Below are positions 1 through 7,075 of a DNA stretch of 18,111 nucleotides, piece by piece. The notes beneath the pieces are model-generated. The model was not told the origin of the DNA, did no database searches, and saw only the letters and a list, made by a program, of their open reading frames with translations. Positions within the stretch are counted from its first letter, which is position 1; the number at the start of each line of letters is the position of its first letter. The position numbers and the translations under genes were made by a program. This stretch comes from Clostridia bacterium (GTDB lineage: Bacteria > Bacillota > Clostridia > Christensenellales > Aristaeellaceae), in the NCBI GenBank assembly GCA_017469605.1, contig JAFUGB010000166.1, positions 1 to 18,111 on the forward strand, in the 5' to 3' direction.

Positions 1-33
1 CAAAAGAACAGTAAAAAGAACGGGAGGAGTTCT

Positions 34-1296
34 ATGCACGCACTTGAAAAGATCCTGGCAAAGAACAGCGGACGCCAAACAGTCCGCACCGGCGAAATTG
101 TCACTGCCAAGGTCGATTTTGCCGAGATCAACGATCTGTACCTGCAAACGGTGTATTCCTTCTATGAAATGGGCGGGGAAAAGGTATGGGATAATACGCG
201 CTGTGCCTTCGTATTTGACCATTATGCGCCTTGTCCGGACATCAAGAGCGCGGCCAATCACAAGGAAATGCGTGAATTTGCCCGGAAAAATGATCTCAAA
301 TTCCATTTTGACACCAACTGTGGCGTGTGCCATCAGGTCATGCCGGAGGCCGGCGTCATCTATCCCGGCATGATCGTGGTGGCCACCGACAGCCATACCA
401 CCACCCACGGTGCGTTTGGGGCCATGGGGACGGGCTGCGGCGCGACGGATATGGCTACTATTTTGATGACAGGCGAGCTCTGGTTCCGCGTGCCGGAAAT
501 CATTGAGGTACGCCTGGAGGGAGAAACGCCCAAGGGCGTATATCCCAAGGACGTGGTGCTGGCCGTGCTTGGGCGTATCCGTGCAGACGGCGCTGTCTAT
601 AAAGCCATCGATTTTACCGGCAGCTATGTGGAAAAGCTCAATGTGGCGGGCCGCATGACCATTTGCAACATGGCGGTGGAAATGGGCGCGAAGACCGCCT
701 ATATGCAGCCCAACCAGGATGTGATCGATTTCGTGAGCAAGCGCGCCGTGCGGCCCTATGAGATCCAGTATACCGATCCCGGATATCAGTATGCTGAAAG
801 CTATGTCTTTGACGTGTCCGGGCTGGAGCCCGAGCTGGCTTGTCCCAGCAGCGTGGAAAACGTGCATCCGCTGTCCCGGGTGATCGCCCAGGGCGAGGTA
901 AAGCTGGATCAGGGCTATATCGGCTCCTGCACCGGCGGCAGAACGGAGGATATCGCCATCGCCGCCAGGATCCTCAAGGGCAGGCATATCCCGGCATATA
1001 CGCGGCTCGTCATCGTGCCCGCCTCCCGGGCGGTCATGCAGGAGTGCATGGCGAAGGGCTATATCCAGGATCTGATGGACGCGGGCGCCACCATTACCAC
1101 GCCCGGCTGCGGCGCCTGCCTGGGCGCCCATGAGGGCATCCTGGCCCCCGGCGAAACTTGCATCACCAGCACCAACCGCAATTTCCCGGGCCGTATGGGC
1201 TCCACCGAAGCGCTCATGTATTTGGCCAGCCCGGCCACCGTGGCGGCCAGCATGATCAACGGCCGCATTACCGATCCCCGGCCCTATCTGGATTGA
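34..1296 (+). CDS. leuC: 3-isopropylmalate dehydratase-type hydro-lyase, large subunit (LeuC/HacA/DmdA family)
   Basis: Large subunit of a two-part aconitase-superfamily hydro-lyase, 420 residues, the usual length for the clostridial/archaeal type of LeuC. The motif TDSHTTTHGAFG lies in the N-terminal third. The three cysteines that hold the [4Fe-4S] cluster are visible: Cys299 in YIGSCTGGR, and Cys359 and Cys362 in TPGCGACLGAH. The ATG follows a strong GGGAGGAG at 22-29. The small subunit begins 15 bases downstream, so the two are cotranscribed. In leucine synthesis this enzyme interconverts 2- and 3-isopropylmalate in the cytoplasm. The same family includes homoaconitase, citramalate/dimethylmalate dehydratase and maleate hydratase, and no leuA or leuB is visible here. 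The family is certain; the substrate is not. The promoter lies outside the window. Confidence 0.9.
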   Translation: MHALEKILAKNSGRQTVRTGEIVTAKVDFAEINDLYLQTVYSFYEMGGEKVWDNTRCAFVFDHYAPCPDIKSAANHKEMREFARKNDLKFHFDTNCGVCHQVMPEAGVIYPGMIVVATDSHTTTHGAFGAMGTGCGATDMATILMTGELWFRVPEIIEVRLEGETPKGVYPKDVVLAVLGRIRADGAVYKAIDFTGSYVEKLNVAGRMTICNMAVEMGAKTAYMQPNQDVIDFVSKRAVRPYEIQYTDPGYQYAESYVFDVSGLEPELACPSSVENVHPLSRVIAQGEVKLDQGYIGSCTGGRTEDIAIAARILKGRHIPAYTRLVIVPASRAVMQECMAKGYIQDLMDAGATITTPGCGACLGAHEGILAPGETCITSTNRNFPGRMGSTEALMYLASPATVAASMINGRITDPRPYLD

Positions 1297-1311
1297 GAGG
1301 AGGACGCAGGC

Positions 1312-1821
1312 ATGAATACCAAAATCACCGGTAAAATCATCGTGGTGGGCGATAATATCGATACCGATCAGATCTATCCCGGCCGTTTTCTGGCCATCAC
1401 CGATCCCAAAGAGATCGGCAGCCATTGCCTGTGCGGCGTCCGCGAGGACATCGCTCCCAGCTTTCCACAGGGCGGCATCGTGGTGGCTGGGCGGAACTTT
1501 GGCTGCGGCTCCAGCCGGGAGCACGCGCCCATCGCCCTGCTCAATATGGGCGCTTCCGCCGTACTGGCCGATTCCTTCGCCCGCATTTTCTTCCGCAATG
1601 CCGTCAATCTGGGCCTGCTGCCTGTAATTTGCAAAGGCATCAGTCGGCAGGTACAGGATGGACAGACGCTGACGCTGGATCTGGAGGCAGGCACCGTTAC
1701 CGTGCGGGAAACTGGCTTGGTGCTGCCCTGCGAACAGCTGGGGGACCAAGCCATGAAGATTCTGGAAGCCGGCGGCATCAAGCCCATGATGCGGGCCAGG
1801 TTTGCCCGAAAGGATGCTTAA
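1312..1821 (+). CDS. leuD: 3-isopropylmalate dehydratase-type hydro-lyase, small subunit (LeuD family)
   Basis: Swivel-domain small subunit partnering the preceding large subunit; 169 residues, normal for the short LeuD type. It shows DNIDTDQIYPGRFL near the N terminus and the diagnostic NFGCGSSREHAP motif that contributes active-site residues, followed by SFARIFFRNAVNLGLLP. The start is fixed by AGGAGG at 1298-1303, eight bases before the ATG. The substrate-recognition loop reads FLAI. Homologues described as isopropylmalate-specific usually have YLV(M/Y) there and homoaconitases YLRT. The loop is therefore hydrophobic and lacks the homoaconitase arginine, which argues against homoaconitase but does not prove isopropylmalate. 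There is no hairpin terminator after the TAA, so some read-through into the malic enzyme gene is possible. Confidence 0.9.
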   Translation: MNTKITGKIIVVGDNIDTDQIYPGRFLAITDPKEIGSHCLCGVREDIAPSFPQGGIVVAGRNFGCGSSREHAPIALLNMGASAVLADSFARIFFRNAVNLGLLPVICKGISRQVQDGQTLTLDLEAGTVTVRETGLVLPCEQLGDQAMKILEAGGIKPMMRARFARKDA

Positions 1822-1855
1822 TGTAAAGAATTTCATATAAATGTTGAATGTGGTC

Positions 1856-1884
1856 TTGATTTTTCCGCCTGATCCATGTAAAAT
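1856..1884 (+). promoter_or_regulatory. Vegetative-type promoter upstream of the malic enzyme gene
   Basis: TTGATT at 1856-1861 and TAAAAT at 1879-1884 are separated by exactly 17 bases, in an A/T-rich gap between leuD and the malic enzyme gene. The gap stands out from the GC-rich coding sequence on both sides. It suggests that the malic enzyme and transporter can be transcribed independently of leuCD. Called by eye from consensus. Confidence 0.65.
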
Positions 1885-1920
1885 AATAATATAAAAAATA
1901 AATACCAGGAGGTGCTCCCA

Positions 1921-3090
1921 TTGAATTACGCGGAAGAATCTCTTCGCCTGCATGGTGAATGGCAAGGAAAAATCGAAGTTGTTTCCCGTGTCCCCGTAAA
2001 GAATAAGGAAGACCTTTCGCTGGCATATACGCCCGGCGTAGCCCAGCCCTGTCTGGAGATCCAGAAGGATTATGATAAATCCTTCACGCTGACCCGCCGT
2101 CATAACCTGGTGGCGGTGGTCACTGATGGCACCGCCGTGCTGGGCCTGGGCGATATCGGCCCCGAGGCCGGCATGCCGGTCATGGAGGGCAAATGCGCCC
2201 TGTTCAAGGCCTTTGGCGACGTGGACGCCTTCCCCATCTGCGTGCGCAGCAAGGATGTGGATGAAATCGTCCGTACCATTTACCTGATCTCAGGTTCCTT
2301 TGGCGGCATCAACCTGGAGGATATCGCCGCGCCCCGGTGCTTTGAAATCGAAAGGAAGCTCAAGGAGCTCTGCGACATCCCGGTGTTCCATGACGACCAG
2401 CACGGCACCGCCGTGGTGGTGGGCGCCGCGCTGATCAACGCCCTGCGCGTTGTGGGCAAGGAGATCGGTGCGGCCAGGGTGGTCATCAACGGCGCGGGCT
2501 CGGCGGGCATCGCCATCGGCAAGCACCTGATGAACCTGGGCGTAAAGCACCTGAAAATGGTGGATCGCTTCGGCGTGCTCTGCGAAGGCGTGCAGATGAA
2601 CCCGGCCCAGGAGGAAATGGCCCGGATCACCAACCCCGAAAAGTTCGGCGGCAAGCTGGCGGACGCCCTGAAGGGCGCTGACGTGTTCATCGGCGTCAGC
2701 GCGCCGCACATCGTCAGCAAGGAAATGATCCAGTCCATGGCCCCGGGCGCCATCGTATTCCCCATGGCCAATCCCGTGCCCGAAATCGAGCCCGACGAGG
2801 CCCTGGAAGCCGGGGCCGCCGTGGTGGGTACGGGCCGCAGCGATCATCCCAATCAGATCAACAACGTGCTTTGCTTCCCCGGCCTGTTCCGCGGAGCGCT
2901 GGACGTGCGCGCCACCGATATCAATGAGGAAATGAAGCACGCGGCCTCCTTCGCCCTGGCCGATCTGGTAGCTCCCGAGGAGCTGAACGCTCAGTATATC
3001 CTGCCGCTGGCTTTCGACAAACGCGTCGGCCCTGCCGTGGCCAAGGCCGTAGCCCAGGCCGCAAGGGACAGCGGCGTTGCCCGCCTGTAA
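1921..3090 (+). CDS. Malic enzyme, short NAD(P)-dependent form
   Basis: Oxidatively decarboxylates L-malate to pyruvate in the cytoplasm. Visible features are YTPGVAQPCLEI with the candidate catalytic Tyr36, MEGKCALFKAF with Lys91, the metal-binding Glu133-Asp134 in NLEDIAAPR, Asp158-Asp159 in FHDDQHGTAVV, a Rossmann motif NGAGSAGIAIG, FPMANPVPEI, and GTGRSDHPNQINN near the C-terminal third. At 389 residues it is the short bacterial form without the phosphotransacetylase-like extension. I chose the TTG at 1921 because AGGAGGTG (1907-1914) sits eight bases before it; the in-frame GTG at 1912 lies inside that ribosome binding site. The 2-hydroxycarboxylate transporter follows after 40 bases with no terminator between, which suggests it uses imported malate. 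NAD versus NADP preference cannot be read here. Confidence 0.93.
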   Translation: MNYAEESLRLHGEWQGKIEVVSRVPVKNKEDLSLAYTPGVAQPCLEIQKDYDKSFTLTRRHNLVAVVTDGTAVLGLGDIGPEAGMPVMEGKCALFKAFGDVDAFPICVRSKDVDEIVRTIYLISGSFGGINLEDIAAPRCFEIERKLKELCDIPVFHDDQHGTAVVVGAALINALRVVGKEIGAARVVINGAGSAGIAIGKHLMNLGVKHLKMVDRFGVLCEGVQMNPAQEEMARITNPEKFGGKLADALKGADVFIGVSAPHIVSKEMIQSMAPGAIVFPMANPVPEIEPDEALEAGAAVVGTGRSDHPNQINNVLCFPGLFRGALDVRATDINEEMKHAASFALADLVAPEELNAQYILPLAFDKRVGPAVAKAVAQAARDSGVARL

Positions 3091-3130
3091 GCGCCATACT
3101 CAAACGACAAAGAGAACGGAGAGAGCATGT

Positions 3131-4567
3131 ATGAGTAACAAAGCGAAAAAGCCGTTGACCTTCTTTACTCTTCCCTGGCCTATTTTCCTGGTGCTCACTG
3201 TCGTTACCCTGATTGCCACCTATCTGGGCGTACTGCCCAAAGGAATGGCCGGCTGCTTCCTGTTTATGATGGTGCTGGGCGAGATCCTGGCCTGGATCGG
3301 TGATCATACGCCCATCATCAAGGACTATCTGGGCGGCGGTGCCATTGTCTGCATCTTCGGCTCGGGCCTGCTGGTATACTTTGGCCTGCTGCCCCATGCC
3401 GATATGAAGCTGCCCCTGGGCTCCATGGATCTGGTGGGCAACATCGGCACCTTCTTTAAAACCACCGGCGGATTTCTGGATTGGTACATCGCCGCGCTGA
3501 TCACCGGCTCCATCCTGGGCATGAACCGCAAGCTCCTGGTTAAGGCTGCGGCCCGTTACTTCCCGGCTATCTTCGGCGGCCTGATCCTGGCCTTCGGCCT
3601 GTGCATGGGCGTGGCCGCCATCATGGGCTATCCCGTGATGAACGCGCTGCTGCTTATTGCCCTGCCCATCATGGGCGGCGGCATGGGCGCCGGCGCAACC
3701 CCGCTTTCCAAGATATTTGAAGCCAGCTCCTCCATGAGCGCGGCCGAAGCGCTGTCGGTCATGACCCCCGCCGTGGCCATCGGCAACGCCATCTCCATCG
3801 TGCTGGCCGGCGTGCTGGTCAAAGTCATCAAGGGCAAAATGAACGGTAACGGCAGCCTGATGAAGGCCGGCAGCATCGATCCCAAGGAACTGGAGATCAG
3901 TCCCGAGATGCAGGCCAAGCGCGACCATATCGACCTGAAAGCCATGGGCATCGGCCTGTTGGTATCCGGCGCCTTCTTCGCCTGGGGCTTCATCCTGCAG
4001 GGTCTCTGGAACGCTCTGGGCACCGGAATCACCATCCATGCCTACGCCTGGATGATCATTACCGTGGCCATCTGCAAGATCACCAATATCATTCCCGAGC
4101 GCATCGAGATCGCCTGCTACCAGTGGTTCCAGTTCGTGATGAAGAACCTCACCAACATGCTGCTGGTGGGCATTGGTATCTGCTATCTGGATATCGGCAC
4201 CGTGATCGCCAGCTTCTCCGTCACCTATCTGCTGCTGTGCCTGGCCACCTGCATTGGCGCCTTCGTCGGCGCGGCCTTCATTGGCCGTCTGGTGGGCTTC
4301 TATCCCTTTGAGGCGGGCGTTACCGCCGGCCTGTGCATGTCCAACATGGGCGGCACCGGCGACGTGGCCGTGCTGTCCGCCGCCGACCGCATGGAGCTCA
4401 TGCCCTTCGCGCAGATCTCCTCTCGTCTGGGCGGCGCCATCATCCTGCTGCTGGCCAGCCTGATGCTCTCGCTCCTGGCGCAGTTCATCGTCACCGGCAA
4501 TCCCGACGCGGCGCGCCAGGTGCTGGAGACGGTACAGACCGCCGCAGCCGCCGTACCGCTGGGATAA
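3131..4567 (+). CDS. 2-hydroxycarboxylate transporter (2HCT/CCS family; malate/citrate type)
   Basis: Polytopic membrane carrier of 478 residues, rich in hydrophobic segments, of the family that includes CitS, CitP, MleP and MaeN. Two GGxG-type signatures typical of the family's re-entrant loops are present: GGGMGAG at residues 182-188 and GGTG at 407-410 (NMGGTGDVAV). The conserved SSRLGGA follows, whose Arg432 corresponds to the substrate-binding arginine of CitS. An earlier in-frame ATG at 3077 would overlap the malic enzyme gene and lacks a good ribosome binding site; the ATG at 3131 has GGAGAG at 3118-3123 and gives the usual hydrophilic start. Pairing with malic enzyme makes malate the most likely substrate, as an inference. 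The ion coupled, and exchange versus symport, cannot be told from sequence. A strong terminator closes the unit. Confidence 0.93.
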   Translation: MSNKAKKPLTFFTLPWPIFLVLTVVTLIATYLGVLPKGMAGCFLFMMVLGEILAWIGDHTPIIKDYLGGGAIVCIFGSGLLVYFGLLPHADMKLPLGSMDLVGNIGTFFKTTGGFLDWYIAALITGSILGMNRKLLVKAAARYFPAIFGGLILAFGLCMGVAAIMGYPVMNALLLIALPIMGGGMGAGATPLSKIFEASSSMSAAEALSVMTPAVAIGNAISIVLAGVLVKVIKGKMNGNGSLMKAGSIDPKELEISPEMQAKRDHIDLKAMGIGLLVSGAFFAWGFILQGLWNALGTGITIHAYAWMIITVAICKITNIIPERIEIACYQWFQFVMKNLTNMLLVGIGICYLDIGTVIASFSVTYLLLCLATCIGAFVGAAFIGRLVGFYPFEAGVTAGLCMSNMGGTGDVAVLSAADRMELMPFAQISSRLGGAIILLLASLMLSLLAQFIVTGNPDAARQVLETVQTAAAAVPLG

Positions 4568-4603
4568 AGCGGTTTCCGCCTGATCGGATTGTGAACATAT
4601 GCT

Positions 4604-4637
4604 GCCGCCCGGCCGGGTTTCCGGCCGGGCGGCTTTT
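4604..4637 (+). terminator. Intrinsic terminator after the 2HCT transporter
   Basis: A perfect 13-bp inverted repeat (4604-4616 with 4621-4633) closes a GTTT loop and is followed by TTTT. It separates the malate unit from the frr operon. Confidence 0.92.
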
Positions 4638-4664
4638 GCACCGAAAGGTTCGCGCAAAAATATC

Positions 4665-4693
4665 TTGCCATATTGAAGGAAACAGGGTAAAAT
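4665..4693 (+). promoter_or_regulatory. Vegetative-type promoter for the frr-polC operon
   Basis: TTGCCA at 4665-4670 and TAAAAT at 4688-4693 have a 17-base spacer and lie just after a strong terminator, about 40 bases before the frr start codon. No other clear promoter or terminator was seen before the end of polC. Confidence 0.75.
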
Positions 4694-4735
4694 AGAGGTA
4701 CATGAATCGTATCAACACTGAATGGAGGAAATACC

Positions 4736-5299
4736 ATGCCTGAATACAAGGATATTATCAAGGATGCCCAGGAGCGCATGGGCAAAACCCGGGAAGGCTT
4801 CAAGCGCGATATGCAGTCACTGCGCGCCGGCCGCGCCAATCCGCAGATCCTGGACCGCATTACCGTGGATTATTACGGCACCCAGACGCCGCTGAACCAG
4901 ATGGGCAATATCTCCGCACCCGAACCCCGCATGCTGGTGATCAGCCTGTGGGATACCAAGGCCATTCCCCTGGTGGAAAAAGCCATCCAGAAGAGCGATC
5001 TGGGCATGAACCCCTCCAACGACGGCAAGGTGATCCGCCTGATCGTGCCCGAGCTCAATGAGGAGCGTCGCAAGGAATTGACCAAGGTGGTGCGCAAAAC
5101 GGCTGAGGAAGCCAAGGTAGCCAGCCGCAATATTCGCCGTGACGCCATGGAGCAGTTCAAAAAAATGAAGAAGGACAGCCTGATCACCGAGGACGACCAG
5201 CGCAAGGCCGAGGACGAAATGCAGAAGGCCACCGATAACGCCATCAAGGAGATCGACAAGATCGCTGCCGATAAGGAAAAGGAGATCATGGAGGTTTGA
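4736..5299 (+). CDS. frr: Ribosome recycling factor
   Basis: Ribosome recycling factor of 187 residues, the normal family length. With EF-G it splits the post-termination ribosome in the cytoplasm. Visible hallmarks are the N-terminal helix with SLRAGRANPQILDRI, the domain II strand region VDYYGTQTPLNQ and ISAPEPRMLVI, the helix start PELNEERRKEL, and a long charged C-terminal helix. GGAGG lies a few bases before the ATG. It is the first gene of a unit with its own promoter. The pyrH and tsf genes that commonly precede frr in this phylum are not next to it. Its TGA overlaps by four bases the TTG start proposed for the next small gene. Confidence 0.98.
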   Translation: MPEYKDIIKDAQERMGKTREGFKRDMQSLRAGRANPQILDRITVDYYGTQTPLNQMGNISAPEPRMLVISLWDTKAIPLVEKAIQKSDLGMNPSNDGKVIRLIVPELNEERRKELTKVVRKTAEEAKVASRNIRRDAMEQFKKMKKDSLITEDDQRKAEDEMQKATDNAIKEIDKIAADKEKEIMEV

Positions 5300-5520
5300 C
5301 GGCTGCTGTTACCGATCAGGCGTCCCTTGGGTATAGCTGCCTGGGTCTGCCGCTTGCGCAGGCCTTGGCGCTTTGCCATGCTGGGGGATGGGCGCCCCAA
5401 GTCATATATACCGGAGAACGCGCGGCGGAGGAAAATCTGACGCCGCGCGTCATTGCATTCCGGCCAAACGCATTGATCGCGGCTTATTTCCGTGACGGCG
5501 ATCCCCGGGAGGAAGCATGA
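5296..5520 (+). CDS. Small uncharacterised protein between frr and uppS (PASTA-like N-terminal half?)
   Basis: A 74-codon open frame that exactly fills the frr-uppS gap. Its TTG start overlaps the frr stop (TTGA, 5296-5299) and its TGA overlaps the uppS start (ATGA, 5517-5520), the arrangement expected of a translationally coupled operon gene. The start is the only one that spans the gap; GGAG at 5281-5284 or the closer GGAGG at 5290-5294 would be its ribosome binding site. I do not recognise it with certainty. Residues about 16-38 (LGLPLAQALALCHAGGW, then PQVIYT) resemble the helix-strand start of PASTA domains, and RVIAF later resembles the PASTA strand around VISQ, but the remainder does not fit well. 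There is no signal peptide or membrane segment. The function is unknown. Confidence 0.65.
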   Translation: MTAAVTDQASLGYSCLGLPLAQALALCHAGGWAPQVIYTGERAAEENLTPRVIAFRPNALIAAYFRDGDPREEA

Positions 5521-6233
5521 GCGAATTACAAACACTGCCCCGCCATGTGGCGATCATCATGGACGGTAACGGACGCTGGGCCAAGGCCCACGCCCTGCAG
5601 GTGGCCCAGGGGCACCGGCGCGGCACCGAAACGCTGCGCGCCATTATCCGGGAAAGCAGCGATATTGGCATTGAGGCGCTGTCGCTCTATGCTTTTTCCA
5701 CCGAAAACTGGAAGCGCAGCGCCGCCGAGGTGGGCGCGCTGATGAGCCTGCTGCTGGAATACTTCACCGGCGAAATTGACGAGCTGGATGAAAAGAACGT
5801 CTGCATCCGCATCCTGGGGGACAAGGACGGCCTGCCCGGCCCCCAGCGGGAAGCGCTGCTGGAAGCCGAACGGCGCACCCGGGGGAATACCGGGCTTAAA
5901 CTGAACATAGCCATCAATTACGGAGCGCGGGACGAAATCCTGCGCGCCGCAAAAACCCTGGCGCGGAAGGCACAAAATACCGAAATCGATCCCGACGGCA
6001 TTACGGCGGCCGATTTTGAAGCGCAATTGTACACCCATGATCTGCCCGATGTGGACCTGCTGATCCGCACCAGCGGGGAAATGCGGCTGAGCAATTTTCT
6101 TTTGTATCAGTGTGCCTATGCCGAAATGACCTTTCCCGCGGTGCTGTGGCCGGATTTTTCGCTGGATGACTACCATCGCGCGCTGGAAGCGTTTGGGGCC
6201 CGTGACCGCAGATTTGGAGGCCGGAACGAATGA
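5517..6233 (+). CDS. uppS: Isoprenyl transferase (undecaprenyl diphosphate synthase)
   Basis: Cis-prenyltransferase of 238 residues that condenses isopentenyl diphosphate onto farnesyl diphosphate to make the undecaprenyl carrier of cell-wall synthesis. Visible motifs are HVAIIMDGNGRWA with catalytic Asp16, GHRRG, YAFSTENWKR, NIAINYGARDEI, and the diphosphate-binding DLLIRTSGEMRLSNFLLYQ with AYAEM after it. SGE replaces the commoner GGE, a tolerated variation in the family. The ATG overlaps the stop of the small upstream gene, and its own TGA overlaps the cdsA start, so translation is probably coupled. Its substrate comes from the MEP pathway, two steps of which (dxr, ispG) are encoded downstream in the same unit. 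Confidence 0.97.
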   Translation: MSELQTLPRHVAIIMDGNGRWAKAHALQVAQGHRRGTETLRAIIRESSDIGIEALSLYAFSTENWKRSAAEVGALMSLLLEYFTGEIDELDEKNVCIRILGDKDGLPGPQREALLEAERRTRGNTGLKLNIAINYGARDEILRAAKTLARKAQNTEIDPDGITAADFEAQLYTHDLPDVDLLIRTSGEMRLSNFLLYQCAYAEMTFPAVLWPDFSLDDYHRALEAFGARDRRFGGRNE

Positions 6234-7063
6234 AAAGCAATATGAAAACCCGTATTATCACTGGCGCGGTGCTGATTTGCGGCCTGGCGCTGGCCATTTG
6301 GCTGGGCGGCTGGATCGCCTCGGTGATTTTTATCTTTGCCGTGGGCGTGGCCCAGTATGAAATGATGCGCGCGCTTCGGGCCCGGGGGCATCAAAATGTG
6401 CGCTGGCCCATCTGGGTGGCCACGGTGCTGAGCATTCCTATCATCATTCTGTGGGATAACGGGCTGCTGCTGCCCATTGTGGTGGTCACGGCGCTGATTA
6501 CCACGGCTTACGTGCTGTTTCATGGCGAGCCCCACCTGGAGGATATTACGGTATCCATGCTGCCGCTCCTGACGGTGGCGCTTCCCGGCATGTGCCTGCT
6601 GGCCCAGATCAACGCGCCCTACCGCTGGCTTCAGGTGCTGCTGCTGTGCACCACCTTTCTGGTGCCCAATATGGGCGATATGTTTGCGTATTTCATCGGC
6701 AGCCGCTTTGGCAGGCGCAAAATGATCCCGGCGGTGAGCCCCAATAAAACGGTGGCCGGCGCTGTGGGCGGCCTGCTGGGCAGTGAAATCACAGCCCTGA
6801 TCATCTGGGGCGCGGTATACGCCCTGAACGGCGCGACGGCCCGCGCGCTGATGCCGCCCATGTGGCACTTTGCCCTGATCGGCCTGGTGGGCGGCGTGGT
6901 GGGCCAGGTTGGCGACCTGTACGCTTCCCTGGTCAAGCGGCACTGCGGCATCAAGGATTACGGCACCATCTTCCCCGGACATGGCGGCATGATGGACCGG
7001 CTGGATAGCATGCTGCCAGTGGCGGTGATCATTTATCTGTATCAGACCATGATGATGTGGTAA
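6230..7063 (+). CDS. cdsA: Phosphatidate cytidylyltransferase (CDP-diacylglycerol synthase)
   Basis: Integral membrane enzyme of 277 residues that makes CDP-diacylglycerol from phosphatidic acid and CTP, the branch point for phospholipids. The C-terminal CDP-DAG synthase signature runs from Ser233 to Asp259: SLVKRHCGIKDYG followed by FPGHGGMMDRLD, with the conserved Lys, Asp, His-Gly-Gly and Asp-Arg residues in place. SPNKTVAGAVGG, another conserved block, precedes it, and several hydrophobic segments fill the N-terminal half. GGAGG at 6215-6219 supports the ATG at 6230, which overlaps the uppS stop; an in-frame ATG at 6242 is a less likely alternative. Confidence 0.97.
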   Translation: MKSNMKTRIITGAVLICGLALAIWLGGWIASVIFIFAVGVAQYEMMRALRARGHQNVRWPIWVATVLSIPIIILWDNGLLLPIVVVTALITTAYVLFHGEPHLEDITVSMLPLLTVALPGMCLLAQINAPYRWLQVLLLCTTFLVPNMGDMFAYFIGSRFGRRKMIPAVSPNKTVAGAVGGLLGSEITALIIWGAVYALNGATARALMPPMWHFALIGLVGGVVGQVGDLYASLVKRHCGIKDYGTIFPGHGGMMDRLDSMLPVAVIIYLYQTMMMW

Positions 7064-7075
7064 TTAAGGAAGAGC

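Noticed and set aside
1912..1920. GTG at 1912 as start of malic enzyme
   Set aside because: It overlaps the AGGAGGTG ribosome binding site; the TTG at 1921 has ideal spacing.
3077..3130. Longer transporter start at 3077
   Set aside because: It overlaps the malic enzyme gene and adds a basic tail not typical of the family; 3131 has a proper ribosome binding site.
2921..4657. Antisense open frame of 578 codons opposite the transporter
   Set aside because: Low-complexity His/Gln/Gly/Asp composition, and it crosses the terminator and a gene with clear family motifs; a shadow frame.
6080..6115. UppS motif with SGE in place of GGE as a sign of a different enzyme
   Set aside because: This substitution occurs in functional family members and all other motifs are intact.
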